DNA of 64,000 nt. It comes from Stratiolaelaps scimitus (taxonomy: Eukaryota; Arthropoda; Arachnida; Mesostigmata; Laelapidae). Shown piece after piece: positions 49,474-59,712 of the stretch. The stretch covers positions 11,036,001 to 11,100,000 of the forward strand of contig JABWDB010000004.1 of assembly GCA_019614645.1 (NCBI GenBank), read 5' to 3'. Position 1 is the stretch's first letter; every line of letters starts with the position of its first letter. Under the pieces are notes generated by a model. That model saw only the letters and a program-made list of their open reading frames with translations, was not told the origin of the DNA and did no database searches. The translations under genes and the position numbers were made by a program.

Positions 49474-52400
49474 TGTATCTCCATGTTGTGGATATCCATA
49501 TAACGTGTGTGCTCTCCGCCTCTTTTTGTTGGCGAGTAGTGCTACCTTCAATATTTGCCTCAAATACTGCGACTCCTCTACTGTAGCGGATGCGCGTTAC
49601 GCAACATGTTGCTGTATCGATATGATAGCTGATTGAAAAACAGGCGGATGTGCTGTCACTCTATCTGGATATGGCTCATCACCATGTATTGCCGTAACAA
49701 TCAGTATAACCCGGAAAGGTTCATTCAGAGGTCTTTATTTTCCTGAAAAAAATTTGCCTGGAAGTCCAATTAAAGTACGAGCTAGTCTCGTTCTGCATTA
49801 TTTCTAAGTTGAAAGCATTGAATTAACTTAGTGTTTCATTGTGACTAATCACGTCGCGTTGACGTTTAGCTCATTGAAAAGCACCACTGTACCAGAAGCG
49901 ATGATTGAAGTGATTTATTCAACATGATGCACTAGACATTATTCTTCGTACTTCGGCATATCTCATCACTACTTGGAGGTTCGTGGATCTGCGATATTGC
50001 AACGTGCTAGCACACGTTGTTCAGCCAACATAACGAGTCCCAGGGTACCATTGGCGAGATCTGAAGGTGGCAAGCCTACCAGCCCCATTCAGATTGCAAG
50101 GTAAGTTACCCCACTTCGGAGAGGATGACACGTACACAGATGTATTGTGCCTCTTCTGCTTCGGCTGGTTTCATTCTTTTATTTGCTTTTCGTTCATCAG
50201 CTAGCATCTCATTTCTTTGTGACCTATCAAGCGTTGCCCATCCCAACCAATGCGACCGAATACAGTACGGATCATACGATGTCTCGTCTCCCGATTACGG
50301 ATTTTCTCCTTTACCGCTTACTGTTTTCCGTAGAGCAACGGGATCGTTGAATAGTTGTGGCAAAACGCCGTAATCCTTCATGGTGCAGAACTGAGAAGCG
50401 AGGTGAGGGCTGCAAAGATGAAGTTGCAGATGCTGCGAGCTGAACGATCTCCCAGAACTCTCTCTTTCTCACTCTCTATCTATCTCTCTGTTTCTCCTGT
50501 TCAGAGCTGCCGTGCCATGTTGTATGTACACAGACATCGTTTGTATGTGAGTGTAGGTGGGGCTCTCCCCTATGCTAGACCATACCGTAAATGCGTCGCC
50601 GAGGCCGTGACCGAGCGACGACGATATGACGCTTCGAATCCATCTAACCGCTTTCTTTCTTTCTCCTTTACCGCTCACTGTTCACTTCTTCATCGCCACT
50701 CTCGCCTTGGCACCAGCGTAAGTTGTAGTGTCGAAGTGTTCTGGTGTCGTGACGCTGGTGGCGGCGTCGAACGCAGCCGCTGACCGACTAACGCTGAGCG
50801 ATGGCGGCGGTAAATCCGCGTGGCATCAGATCGAACACGTAGGTCAGTAGTACTAGTAGTGGTAGTGCCTATTGCTGACTGAGGAGAAAGCGATAGGGAA
50901 TAGATTAGAGGCGATCGGTGATGGCAGTTTCGTTACACGAATGAATCTGTTTGCGTATACAGCGAATCCGATTCTTCTTCGCTCTCTCTCTCTCTCTCTC
51001 CCTCCCTTTATTTCCTCAACTATCGCACGGTAGAGTATCTACTATTGGAACAGCGGAACGAAACAATCCAGTGATTGTTATTCCTCGAGCGCTCAGCAGA
51101 TTCTTGTTGACAGCAATAACTGCGGCGGCTGCATTGTTTATTTGCGTGTGGTTGCTGCTGTTATTACTTGAGTAATTCTTCTTCTACTGCTGTTGCTAAT
51201 GTTGTTGTTGTTGTTGTTGTTGCTATTTGGCTTGCTCTAAATACAAACATGAAGTTCTGCAAAAGGCGCCAGTAGATCTTGTAATCGAAGTCCATTCGAT
51301 AGCATGGCAATCAAGCCAGCTCATCTTGAGGCGATGTGAGCGTACGGCAGCAATTCAGGACAGTTAATTTGAGTGAAGTTAGTGATAAAGTAGGATGATC
51401 TTTGTGTATTAGTACCTTTGAAGAGGGCCCTTTGGCTCACCAAATCTCTGTTTAAGGTGTCAACTTCGAAGTGATTTTATATATTACCATTGATTTTGAT
51501 ATTGTAGAGACTAGCAGCGTTGTTTGCGTCGGACATCGCTCTCGTATAGTCAGGTTCATTGTTAAGGGCCTCTCAAGGGGGAATATTCGCCATTATAATA
51601 TTGCTGCCATAAGTGTGCTCATGTTGATGGTTGGCTTCCGCTGGTGTTCATTAAGCGCTCTACACATCGAGTACAATACACAATTTTAATATAAATACGT
51701 AGTTATAAAATATAATAAATAAAATATCTCACTCTCTCTCTCCTTCTCTATATATATATATATATATCAAATCTCTTTCTATTATAATCAACAGTAGCAG
51801 CAGCAGCATCTGTTTCATGGTATTCCAGCAGTAGTTAGCTAGCCACGGCCGTCGATTCCACACTAATTGTTACTGGTTCCCTCATTCATTGCCGCCCGCT
51901 GTCGGAGTGGCTGCCGTCATTGTCCTCATCCGCGCTCCAACACCATTCTCTCTCTCTACCTCTCTTGCGCGCGGGCCGAGCACGAGCACGCATGGTGTAT
52001 TTATATTTATTTACCTCGTTTGTATATTTGTCCTGGGCAAATATGTACAACGGCGCGGCCGCCTGCTTACCTCCCTATATCTACCTGTCGGGTTGCTGCT
52101 GACCGCTCAACGGTCTCCAACGCCGGTCTCCGATGAACGAACGAGACCGTCGGCCAACTGTGAACAGCGGCAACGACAGTTCCTGTGCACTCTCCCTTGT
52201 TCGCTGTGGCGCCCGGCAGCAGCAGCATCAGCAGCGTGCTGCTGCTGCTGCTGCGCTCCGCCGGAGGAGCAACGGTTAGAGTTCGTCTTTCTCGGACCAC
52301 TTTCCTCTCGGTCGTAGAGCAACGTGATACTCAGCGTTCCACGTATATGGTTGAGTTGAATGGAGACTTAACGTCTAAACGGTAGCCTGTGTGGTGGGAC

Positions 52401-53252
52401 GTAACTGAGGTGATATTCAGGAAACGAGGCCGTCACATTAGTCTTGTTTTATGAAACTGTGTTGTTCTGCGGTATCGTCTCATCCGTACGCGGCTTGTTC
52501 ACTGTTGCTCCGACGAGGATCATCTAGCCTCCAATCGGCTCGATTGTTGCCTCAACATTAGATCATAACAGCGGTGGGAGGCGGGTCTACAGTTTAGAGA
52601 GGTCGTTAGGTAGGTTTACTGTGACGCGCCAACAGACCTGCTGCCGTGACCTCGTCAATCGAAGCAAATTGTCAATCGACCTCCAATATTTGGCATGAGC
52701 TTGTGCTGGGGATGACCAAAACGGGCCAACGGTGACCCATCGGAAGGCCGGAAGTATCAGCGACACATATCTCTGTGACGTGAGTATCGAATGCTCAATG
52801 AACTAACCCTTGAATAGATCGTAGTTCACAGGTAGATGAATAAGTCGTTTTGCTAGAATATGATATATATAACTGGATGGATTAATTAACATGAATTAAC
52901 GGTACACTAATAATAATAGTAATATAATAAATACGAAAATTATGCATGTTGGCTATTTACTTCTCGCATCTATAATAGAATAATGGGCTAACTAAATTTA
53001 CGGTCAACACAAAATAAAACGCAACACAAAAAAGTGGAAATCGAAATACGTGTGACCTGAACAGTAAAAAGGGAGTCTCTTTACAACCAACTCTTGTAAC
53101 TTGTCTAGTGCACATACGCATGTGTTTAAATTAGAGGTATTTTTTGGCTGTGACATTCACCGTACTATTTTCATTTGAGTTTGCAGTCGCAAATGTTGCC
53201 TATTGAACGTTCATAGTCCAGTAGCATAATTTACGTAATATATGATTATATA

Positions 53253-53501
53253 TTGCCGACTTCCTTCCGACCTCACTTGCCCCAAATTGCCCATTCGGCC
53301 GGTTGGCTCGGGCACCGTCGCATGCAAACGAACCAACAACTGGTGCATACGTCAACCATGTTTCAGCACCAGCTGAACCCATTAGTGGACACTGGCGCTT
53401 CATTCGGCGCCTTATCTCCTCAGAAGATTTGCCTCTCTCTCTCTCTCTTCCCTTTTCACCTGACATTTTCCCACCTTCGCCTTCAGCGTGACGAAGAATG
53501 A
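53253..53501 (+). mobile_element. Possible remnant of a retroelement aspartic protease
   Basis: The plus frame starting at ATG 53,253 contains PLVDTGASFGALSP at 53,379-53,420. This fits the retropepsin active-site pattern (hydrophobic, hydrophobic, D-T-G-A-S, then a hydrophobic patch) of gypsy/Pao-type LTR retrotransposon polyproteins. After LSPQK the frame runs into CTCT repeats, and no reverse transcriptase, RNase H or integrase motif is found nearby. If real, it is a short decayed fragment. No LTR pair was noticed. The motif could be chance, although this exact string is uncommon. Confidence 0.3.
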
Positions 53502-54850
53502 GGAATATGTCCAACAAGCGGCATCATCATATGTGCTTGGTTACGTTTGACCTTCGAGGTGTCCTGTCCTCACCTCAGCTCTGACCCCACTAGACTCCCG
53601 TGATGACAGAGAACTGGCCTCGATGGCCAATATGTAGCTATCGGCGGTACCTTCTATAGTGTTGCTGTTGTTGGCCCTCTGCTCTTCCTCACTGATGTCA
53701 TTGCTTTTGCTGTTTCCACTGTGAGCTGTGCGTGTGTGTGTGTTTGTCTATACCGCTTGTGGGGTGTGAATGGATGCAGACGAGCAGATGTTTGTTTGGC
53801 GCTGCGTTGTCCTCCAGTGTGCACTAGCGGGTCGGGTCCGTTCTGTTTAAGGCAGTTGCTGGTGGAGCAAATTTCCACTACGACTACTACCAGCACGACT
53901 ACTATAGGGAGATGTCACAGCCGGGCGATCTTGTCGTCCACAGTTTGTCCCTGTAGTCAAATATAGCCGAATCTAGAATCAGCGAATGCAGAGAGCCTGC
54001 TGTTGATAATGGCCACTCGCTCTATTTCCAACCAGTTAAGATATTTGATAAGGCTTAACACTGGTTTGCGGCATTATGTATTCAGATTGCTCATTACATT
54101 ATATAGGCTCTACTCTATTTTCGTATCAGTGTCTGCCAGAAGAAATTTCACAATGGGGGGATACAAAACGGGCGCGGTTCGAGTTACGAACAACTAAACA
54201 CTCATATATTTACAACTGTTGTGTTAGATAAAACTTCGTAACCTCTTGTGTTACACCCTCGCTAAGGCCTCCGATCACATCGTCATCTTGCCTCACGATC
54301 TTGCAAACCCATGTTTTGCTCGTAGTGATACATGTTGGCGACAGAGTATCGAACCTAGCTGCTACAGTGCCGCGGATACCGCTACAAATATTCATCGACT
54401 TGTAAAGAGATAAGGTCGTATTTTCGAACACTGTAATAGCCGGAATCCGCGACAGGAGTTGTCAGGAGCCACTCGACTAGCGCCTGAAATCTTGGCTTCA
54501 GAAGTCCAGGGGACACCACCCCTGATGCTCGACCCCTCCCTCAACCTGATCACGCCTCGCCGCTGCGAAGGAAGGACCTGAGGCGACAACGTGCAGAAAC
54601 GTTTTTTTGTCGTCGTCGTCTCGTACTAATCATGGCTAATCAGCCTGTAAGAATCCCTCTTCACTGTACATTCGGCGAAAGATCTCGTATGAGCTCGTGT
54701 TACTAAGGCCTACGAAGGTTGGAAAACGCAGTTCAGATCGGGGGAACTGTTATCCCCGAGAGAAGTTTATCTACTCGTATACGCACCGCCACCTACGCCA
54801 CCTGCTGCTGTTCCCACTCGAAGTTGGCTGCAATTGCTACCGCGCGTGAG
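53502..54850. other. Non-coding stretch, nothing recognised
   Basis: Short frames only. A GTGTGT tract near 53,731 and a GTC triplet run near 54,608 are the only simple repeats of note. Confidence 0.5.
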
Positions 54851-57800
54851 GTTAGCGATGAAGGGACACACTCACACAGGGCAAGCGGGAGGTGAAAACG
54901 GGCGAAAAGAACCTCAGCTTTTCGTTGCCGCCCCGCACAACTTGTGTGGAAAGGCGATGACGACGAAGAAAGCAACTGACTGTCTATCTGTCTGCTGCTT
55001 GCGCGGGTCGTGATCAGTATTCAGCGAGGACGACTGGCGAGGCGACAAGCCGAAAGTCACTGGCTCGGGGTTCGCTCTTCGTCGCCGTGCCCCGTCCGCC
55101 TCGTTCGGCGCAATATACTTGGCTGTGCTTGCACGTTCGCGCCTGTGCTCGGCGTCGCGGCAGCAGTCAATGGGGACGAAGTCACCGAGGACGAAGGAGG
55201 AACATACGACCGAAAACGTAGCACGCAGGCAAGCAAGCAAGCGAGCGAGCGAGCGACCTAGGGGGCGGCATACATAGCGAGATACCAGACGGAGACAGAA
55301 ACAGAGGCGGCGACACCGGGCCGACATCAGGGCCACTGGATAGCCTAGGACGAGCGGTGGGTGGGTGGGGGCTCACCGCGCTGCCATGGTGGTGTTGGAA
55401 GGTGGCTGACGTCGTCGGAGGGCCGCTGTGGATAACCTCGCTCTTCCTCTACCACACGGTCGTATGAGTTTCGACAGCAGGAAATACGGGGGGGAGGCAG
55501 AGAGGCAGATTGCTATGGAGGGAAGTCACGCAGACGACGACATCGACACAGGGACAAACAGTAGGTGGGGAAAATGAGGCGGGGAAGATACTCGTTGAGA
55601 ATATATTACGCGCGAATCATATACGGGACTGGAAAGAAGAATAACGGAACATAGTTGGTGGCTGATGCTGTTGTTGTTGTTGTTGTTATTTCAGTATCGT
55701 TTGGATTGGTCAGACGTTAGGCAATTGTCGAGGCTAAGCAAGTGCCAGCGAAGGGTACATATCGACGGGCGCTGTGTGAACGTTCCCACTATATAATATA
55801 TATCTATACTTATGGGGATGTGTGTGTTTGTCTTTATTCGTGTGGGGTGAGCGACGAGCGATCGAGGATACGAGTCATAACGAGCTATACGAAGTCCATA
55901 CGCAAGTCCAAATAATGGGACCGTGGTTCTACGACAACTACTGCTAGAGGAGCTCAATAGTAATGATAGGTATCGGCTGTTGCGCCCAACGTCGCGCGTG
56001 TTTTCTGCAGGTGTGGAACAGCTAACGACTTCGGTTAGAAAAAAGTAAATATCGCTCTTGCATCTTTCTGCAAATGTTGTGTGCAGTGGCACCGCCTAAT
56101 TACGATGACGGACCTGAATAGACTGCTCCTCCCCAACACAACGTCATTCTTATCTGTATCCTGCACTATTCACCTGGTACGTAATTTTTAAACCGGAAGT
56201 ATCCAATTCGGAATTCGGTCGAAATCCAATCGGCCGCAGATCTCGTTGGTCGGTCCCCGTCTCGATCTCAATCCTGAGGGGTTTCGACGTTGAGGGCTAT
56301 ACTCAGGAGTTTCCGTCCATCGGTTGTTACCGTCCTTAGGAGTCATTGCCGGCTCTCCTACGGGAATACTTCTTGCGACGTCAGCGTGCGCTGTTCTTCG
56401 ACTTGGAACTATTGGAACTGGCTCGCCTGTCCATTCCTCTACCTCCGTTGCTTTTCCATCCCCCCATTGACTTCACAAGCCATCAGCCAGCCGCCATCGC
56501 TATGGCGCCAGCACGGGAGTAGCCCAGCTTCTCTTCGGCTATGCAGCCTGCTGGCCAGCTCTATAGTACGTTGGCAACTACCCGGACAGCCATCGGCCCA
56601 TGGGAACTAGGGGGTGAGGGTGGGGTCAGCCACGGTTCCGACCATTGGAGCGGTCTGGCGCCGGGTGGGCTGCCAATGTTGAAGTTCCCTTCGCTTCTGC
56701 TTACGCGCTGCTAGGGCTTACCGGTTCCCAGGCCTCCCGGCCACCATGTCCTGTCAGTTGGAGGGTGGACGGCGACAGGCACCCAAGCCGGCAGGCACGC
56801 AGTCTAAGGATAGCAACGGGCACTTCGGGTAGACAGGGCCGAATAGTGAGGAGTGAGGGCGGTGAGGGCGCGAAGCTGCCAGCCGGCCCGGGTGGCACAG
56901 AGCGAGAGGGACAGGGCAAGAAGGGAGTGGTTGGGGGTCCTGCCTTGGCCAGGCAGTGGCGACTGGCGGTGGGGTCTGTTCGTTCGCTCGCTCGCTCATT
57001 CGGTGCTGCCTGGCCGACCGGCCCAAGACCGGCCATAGGAGCCGACAGCTAGCTAGCTCCCCAAGCTAGCTAGTCGACCCGAGACGAGACGGGAAGACGG
57101 CACGGGATAGGACGGGCCGGGCCTTCTTCCTTCCTTCCTTCCTCCATTCGATCGAACGAGCTGCGGACGCGGTGGTGGTAGTGGTAGTGGCCAGAGGGGG
57201 CGGGCCCAGAGCTTACCGTCAGAGCCAGCAGCCATTCTTGGGCAAACACTCGCTCCCGTTAGCCTCCCCAAAACGAACCCCCAAGAGACCAGCGACAGAA
57301 CGCTCCGTCGCCAGCTGCTGCTGCGGCGGCTGCGGCGGCGGCGCCGCACGGTCCTTCCCTCTCCCTTATTTTCCTGTCGGCACCCCCTTTCGCCACCGTT
57401 TCCATGGCGACCCAGTCAGAGAGGGCGTACAGTGGACACTCTCTCGCACTCTCCTCGGCGGTACGCGGCGGAGGAGTCGAGCAGAACATAGCGAAGCCGA
57501 GGGGCTTGGCTGGCCCGATGGGTGCATGAGACCGCCGAAGTCTCTCCCTGCTCCAGCGCTGCGTAGCCATGCACTTCGCGTACACGTAACCAAGCAACGA
57601 CTGAGTACGCGCATCTTATCCGTTGGATGGATGGCTGCTTGCTGCCCTATCCAGGGCAGGCAAATCGTATGGCGTGAGGCCAGAATTGTTAGGAGAGGCC
57701 AGACTAGACTAGGCTAGACTTAACCTGACCAATGGTGAGAGAAGGAGTAGATGGGTCACAAAATAGCGGCCCCCCCTCGGCGCTCCCTTGAGAGTCTTCC
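54851..57800. other. GC- and CpG-rich region, possible promoter-like island
   Basis: GC content rises clearly above the neighbours and CpG is frequent. It contains an AAGC/GAGC run near 55,228-55,258, ggtggg repeats near 55,353-55,370, a ctagctag inverted arrangement at 57,047-57,075, a TTCC run at 57,123-57,143 and GGC runs near 57,320-57,345. Long frames exist on both strands (181 codons plus at 57,172; 140 codons minus at 55,336) without domains. It might be the 5' end of a gene outside the window or a GC-rich regulatory zone; neither is shown. Confidence 0.35.
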
Positions 57801-58480
57801 GTACGACACAAACCTGCACTCGCGTCCGCGGACAGCGAAGAAGAGGAGGAATGACCATGCAGGCAACACATTGTACATTGTGTTGGAGAACGAAAGCAGC
57901 GCCGGCTGCCGGTCTCTCACTCGCTAAGGCTTTAGGCTCACGGAGGTTCTTGCACGTATTCTGCTCTGCGGTCGGCATTCCCCGTCCAACATCACGGCGG
58001 TGGATGCAGGAAGGAAGCCAATCCTAAAAACCCCACCGAATTGTGTCGTAAAGCATTTTAGCTCCTTGCAGAGCTGGCCAGACCAGCAGCAGATAGGCAC
58101 ACTGGTCGGCCGCAGCAACAACAGCAGCAGCAGTCGCCACCGAAGCGGCTCTCAAGAAGAAAGCCTGTTAATGTTATCTTGTTGTGTCCTGTATCAAGAC
58201 AGACCTAAGAACAATCCTCAGACTCGGGTCAGTTTAACGCCCATTCCCTTCCTCCCTCTCGAGCAGCAATAGCAGCATAAACAACAAAAAAACAACAACA
58301 TCGATAGCAGCAGTAATACCCCTCGATGATTAGCGAATCGTCATTGCCGCGTTGTTACGTGTATATATATAAGCAAATAAATATGTTTATTTGTTTAAGT
58401 ATTTGTATGTTTATGTGTTCCATGCATATATATATATATATATATATATAGATAATGAAGAAGGTTACATTCTATTAAAT
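57801..58480. other. Non-coding, CAG/CAA triplets and (TA)n
   Basis: CAG/CAA triplets occur around 58,085-58,135 and 58,262-58,312, and (TA)n at 58,426-58,450. No gene supported. Confidence 0.5.
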
Positions 58481-58494
58481 CAACATCTACTTAA

Positions 58495-58800
58495 ATCTAC
58501 AGTTAATAATAATGCATAATTAAATGTGCGCAAGCTCTATAATTATGATTACATAATGCATCAATCGAGCACATTGGAGCTGAATGTGATAATGAGCTCC
58601 GTTCATCAAGAACACCATTGCGCCAAGCACATTGTGGCCTTGTGTCTTTCAACAGCAAAGCGAAAGGAGCAGGATGTTTCGTGAAAGTTGAAAGATGAGA
58701 AATATATGAGACGGGCTCGATTGGGGCGATCGAAATGATGCTCATTTGCAAACTTCGAGTGATTAATGTTCAGATCCCTTGTTCCCGCAAATGTTTCCGC
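58495..58800. promoter_or_regulatory. Candidate conserved-type non-coding element (enhancer-like)
   Basis: Repeat-free block next to a TA array. It has a dense run of developmental-factor cores: taataatgcataatta, tgattacataatgcatcaat (Hox/Pbx- and bZIP-like), ctcatttgcaaac (POU/octamer-like) and gagtgattaatg. Between these lies moderate-GC sequence such as gctcgattggggcgatcg. This alternation is typical of vertebrate and arthropod conserved non-coding elements. No alignment could be run. The 82-codon minus frame across it has no domain. Confidence 0.25.
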
Positions 58801-59233
58801 AAGTATCTATCGCATTCTTATATGCATAATTTATTAATTACTGTATACCAATTATCTTGAATTGTAGCAACTTTATGAATGAGGTGCACAATTGAGACCG
58901 ACGGAAGTCAACACCAATACAGAGACGTGACAACACATACAATTTCTACCGTTACTACAGATATGCTTTCACATATGATACGAAATCGATGGTGATTATT
59001 ATAAATGTATTGATTTCGACAAATAACATTTCATGATAGGCACAACGCGAAATTGTATTTAGTTACAATGTAGTAACCACGCAGTGGACGTTAAATGGTG
59101 GCTGTGAGTTAGTCTGCAAAATTTATTTATAGTGACCATGCAAAGTGGTCACTGGCATTATTCCTACGTGTCTTACACAGTGTAAAGGTTTTAGGCTATT
59201 CATTTGTTCATCATTTACTGCAACAAGGGTCCG

Positions 59234-59260
59234 ATATATATATATATATATATATATATA
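59234..59260. repeat. (TA)n microsatellite
   Basis: About thirteen TA units, 160 bases before dispersed-repeat copy 2. Confidence 0.95.
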
Positions 59261-59417
59261 AATGGTATAGTACCACATGCATAAGAGAAATTAAACTAAC
59301 CATCTTCTATGCACGGCTATGTACGACTATTATATCATCGAGTTAACCTCATTTCTGTATCGAAATATCGAAGCATACTACTTCTAAAATTGAATTTTTT
59401 GAGTAAAATCCTCTAAG

Positions 59418-59712
59418 GCTGACTAAATTTGACAATATAAACTAGCGTACATATATTTGTATTGGTTAACATATTCCCATGCTGATGAGTGCAATGTTTG
59501 ATCTGACTGTGACGACTATCAGAGCTTGCATAAATGTCTTACCTAAATTCATAGCTAATAAACAATGTGTAAATGACTTATATCCCTAAAGCGTGTCTCT
59601 CGCCTTACGTGAGGGGTAGCCCTTTCACAACATATGACTTCTTCTTGGCAAACACATGGCAGCCAACTCACATATCGTTAAACCGACCTCTGAAATAAAG
59701 CGTTAATTATTG
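59418..59712 (+). mobile_element. Dispersed repeat copy 2, inverted relative to copy 1
   Basis: It is the same ~290-bp unit as 25,021-25,312 but in opposite orientation, 34 kb away. In the plus-strand frame it gives TKFDNIN*RTYICIG*HI, PMLMSAMFDLTVTTIRAC and INVLPKFIANKQCVNDLYP*, i.e. the same peptide with three stops. So this copy is dead. Differences cluster in the second half. The unit ends with aaataaagcgttaattattg, matching the copy-1 edge. Confidence 0.7.

Larger units (their letters stand above)
45601..53250. other. Non-coding stretch, no gene supported
   Basis: It contains (TA)n at 45,655-45,676, 49,439-49,470 and 51,749-51,767, a CAA/GAC triplet array at 47,007-47,053, (GTT)n at 51,201-51,222 and CTCT near 50,983-51,003. 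A CAG/GCT-rich patch lies near 52,215-52,256. The frames present are short or low-complexity. Confidence 0.55.

Noticed and set aside
57172..57717. 181-codon plus-strand frame in the GC-rich zone
   Set aside because: It starts without ATG, is low in stops because of high GC, overlaps open minus frames, and has no recognisable domain.
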